Positions 4,695 to 5,737 of a stretch of 5,737 bases of DNA are shown here, piece by piece. Every line of letters starts with the position of its first letter. The first letter of the stretch is position 1. The notes under the pieces are model-generated. The model searched no databases. It saw only the letters and a list, made by a program, of their open reading frames with translations, and had not been told where the DNA came from. This DNA comes from Thermoplasmata archaeon (GTDB lineage: Archaea; Thermoplasmatota; Thermoplasmata; SG8-5; JAGLSY01): positions 1-5,737 of the forward strand of contig JAGLSY010000159.1 of NCBI GenBank assembly GCA_023135545.1, given 5' to 3'. Position numbers and translations under genes: made by a program.

Positions 4695-5663
4695 TCAATT
4701 AACCTCGTAGGTCTCCAGTTCCCTCTCTATCATCTTCAGATCCTTCTCGTCCAGTGTCAGCGGACTGAGCGGGACAATTAGGATGGAATCCCTTATGGCT
4801 ATCTGCTCGTTGAGTAATTGCACGAATTTCAGGACCGACTGATATGTATTGTGGGATATGAGATACTCCATGCCAGATAACATTATTATGCCGTTCTCGC
4901 TTTTCTTGAGGAAGTTCTCTATCTGGTAGAACAGCGCGGATAGATTCTGCGGTGCCACCGTGTTCTCCGTGTCCGAAGTTGACAGCCAGATTATCGGGGT
5001 TTTCTGCAGGTCGAATTTCTTCCTCACCTTGGCAGGGAAATCCCTTGTTATGCACAATCCCTGGTGGCCGTGTGTGACATAATCCTTGAAAATCTTGTAC
5101 GAGACATCGGGGATCTCCTCCTTGACAAGATAGCTGGTGGCCGTGTCCAGTTCGAAGGCCTGGTCTGATTGCTCCACGCTCTCGGCCTCCGGCCGTATAT
5201 CCTGCTTGCTGATGGCCATCTTGTGAAGGCATACCTCGTCGCCCTTGCAGATGCACGTTTCCTCCACACAGTCATACTTCCTGTTGAATAGGGCGGAGAC
5301 CACCCCTGAAAGGTAGCCTCTTGTGAAGTTGCATTGGGGAATCTCCGAGCGGCCCATGGCATTTGCCTCGACCGAGTCTTCGAACTCTATGACAATGAAG
5401 CCCCCATCAACCTTCAAGGAGCGTGTTCTTCCCAGCCCGGTCTCGATCATTATGCCAGGCATCATCTCCTGAAACTCTTCAAGGTCATCGCATTCAAATC
5501 CTATGCTGCGAACCAGTCCCTCTCCGCATCTGTATCCATATCTCTCCATGGTTTCCTTGGAGGCCTGCTCGCCCATGACTATCTGGAGCTCGTCGCTCAG
5601 GCTCTTCAACGCATCCCCGGGAATCACGAAGAAGCTCACGTAACCGCCGTCCGCATCGCTCAT
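4695..5663 (-). CDS. V4R domain plus DUF835 domain protein
   Basis: A 322-residue soluble protein with two recognisable parts. Residues about 12-152 are a V4R (4-vinyl reductase-type) domain, a small-molecule-binding fold. They include the conserved stretch PQCNFTRGYLSGVVSALF and the terminal cysteine cluster C132, C137, C139 and C145 (CVEETCICKGDEVCLHKM), which could bind zinc. Residues about 172-322 are a DUF835 domain, seen in its typical stretches YLVKEE, GLCITRDFP, TPIIWLS, MLSGMEYLISHN and the C-terminal LIVPLSPLTLDEKDLKMIE. No DNA-binding, kinase or membrane segment is present. V4R is known as an input domain beside regulators, and DUF835 has no settled biochemical role, so a sensory or adaptor function is inferred. 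The start ATG shares one base with the preceding gene's TGA, with a G-run at 5670-5675 as a weak ribosome site. A tandem repeat array lies in its 3' region. Confidence 0.88.
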   Translation of the reverse strand: MSDADGGYVSFFVIPGDALKSLSDELQIVMGEQASKETMERYGYRCGEGLVRSIGFECDDLEEFQEMMPGIMIETGLGRTRSLKVDGGFIVIEFEDSVEANAMGRSEIPQCNFTRGYLSGVVSALFNRKYDCVEETCICKGDEVCLHKMAISKQDIRPEAESVEQSDQAFELDTATSYLVKEEIPDVSYKIFKDYVTHGHQGLCITRDFPAKVRKKFDLQKTPIIWLSTSDTENTVAPQNLSALFYQIENFLKKSENGIIMLSGMEYLISHNTYQSVLKFVQLLNEQIAIRDSILIVPLSPLTLDEKDLKMIERELETYEVN

Positions 5664-5737
5664 CAGACGCCCCCCGCGAGAAATGAATCTATCACTCCAT
5701 TGCCAAGCTCGATGAAGGATTCCTCCACGTCAACGCC
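5663..5737 (-). CDS. Unidentified gene, C-terminal fragment (24 codons)
   Basis: An open frame from the right edge encodes 24 residues (begins GVDVEESFIELGNGVIDSFL, ends AGGV) and a TGA whose last base is the first base of the V4R-DUF835 ATG (TGATG). The one-base overlap and the uninterrupted frame make it very likely the 3' end of a real, translationally coupled gene. The fragment is too short to assign a family. By position it is probably a functional partner of the V4R-DUF835 protein, perhaps in signalling. Confidence 0.6.
   Translation of the reverse strand, partial: GVDVEESFIELGNGVIDSFLAGGV

Noticed and set aside
4536..4781. 81-codon plus-strand open frame over the repeat array
   Set aside because: It runs through the degenerate tandem repeat and into the antisense of the V4R gene; the composition follows the repeat, not a protein.

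Overview
The window comes from an archaeon, most likely a member of the Thermoplasmatota or a related euryarchaeal lineage with moderate GC. The evidence is a class I (not class II) lysyl-tRNA synthetase, a GfcR/PyrE-like HTH-phosphoribosyltransferase regulator, a V4R-DUF835 protein (a combination I associate with Thermoplasmata and their relatives), a fragment resembling the N-terminus of the archaeal primase large subunit, and TATA-like elements at archaeal distances from start codons. The lineage is inferred from gene content; no rRNA gene is present.

Every supported gene lies on the minus strand, so transcription runs from high to low coordinates. At the right edge, the last 24 codons of an unidentified gene (5663-5737) share one base with the start of a V4R-DUF835 protein (4695-5663). 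A 450-bp non-coding interval (4245-4694) follows. It holds a tandem 22-23 bp repeat array just past the V4R stop, a 14-bp-arm hairpin, a foldable 68-nt segment, a short quasi-palindrome and the gfcR-like promoter. Next is a tight operon: the GfcR-like regulator (3645-4244), then class I LysRS (2051-3634), with a 10-nt gap and the Shine-Dalgarno site overlapping the upstream stop codon. A 197-bp gap follows, with two more copies of the 22-bp repeat directly after the LysRS stop and a 29-codon mini-ORF that overlaps the next start as ATGA. Then comes a membrane flippase of the polysaccharide-exporter (MOP) superfamily (342-1853). The last gap (80-341) carries two copies of a 39-bp identical repeat, one of them inside a 54-bp palindromic element. 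The start of a probable priL runs off the left edge.

The named genes are ordinary archaeal housekeeping, envelope and signalling genes. The less ordinary material is in the gaps: (i) a degenerate 22-23 bp tandem repeat at two loci, each time just downstream of a stop codon and in the same orientation to the gene; and (ii) a family of inverted-repeat elements whose arms share the core AAACTTCCAGG, present at three places. I found no transposase, CRISPR array, rRNA or credible tRNA, and no clear multi-gene new system.
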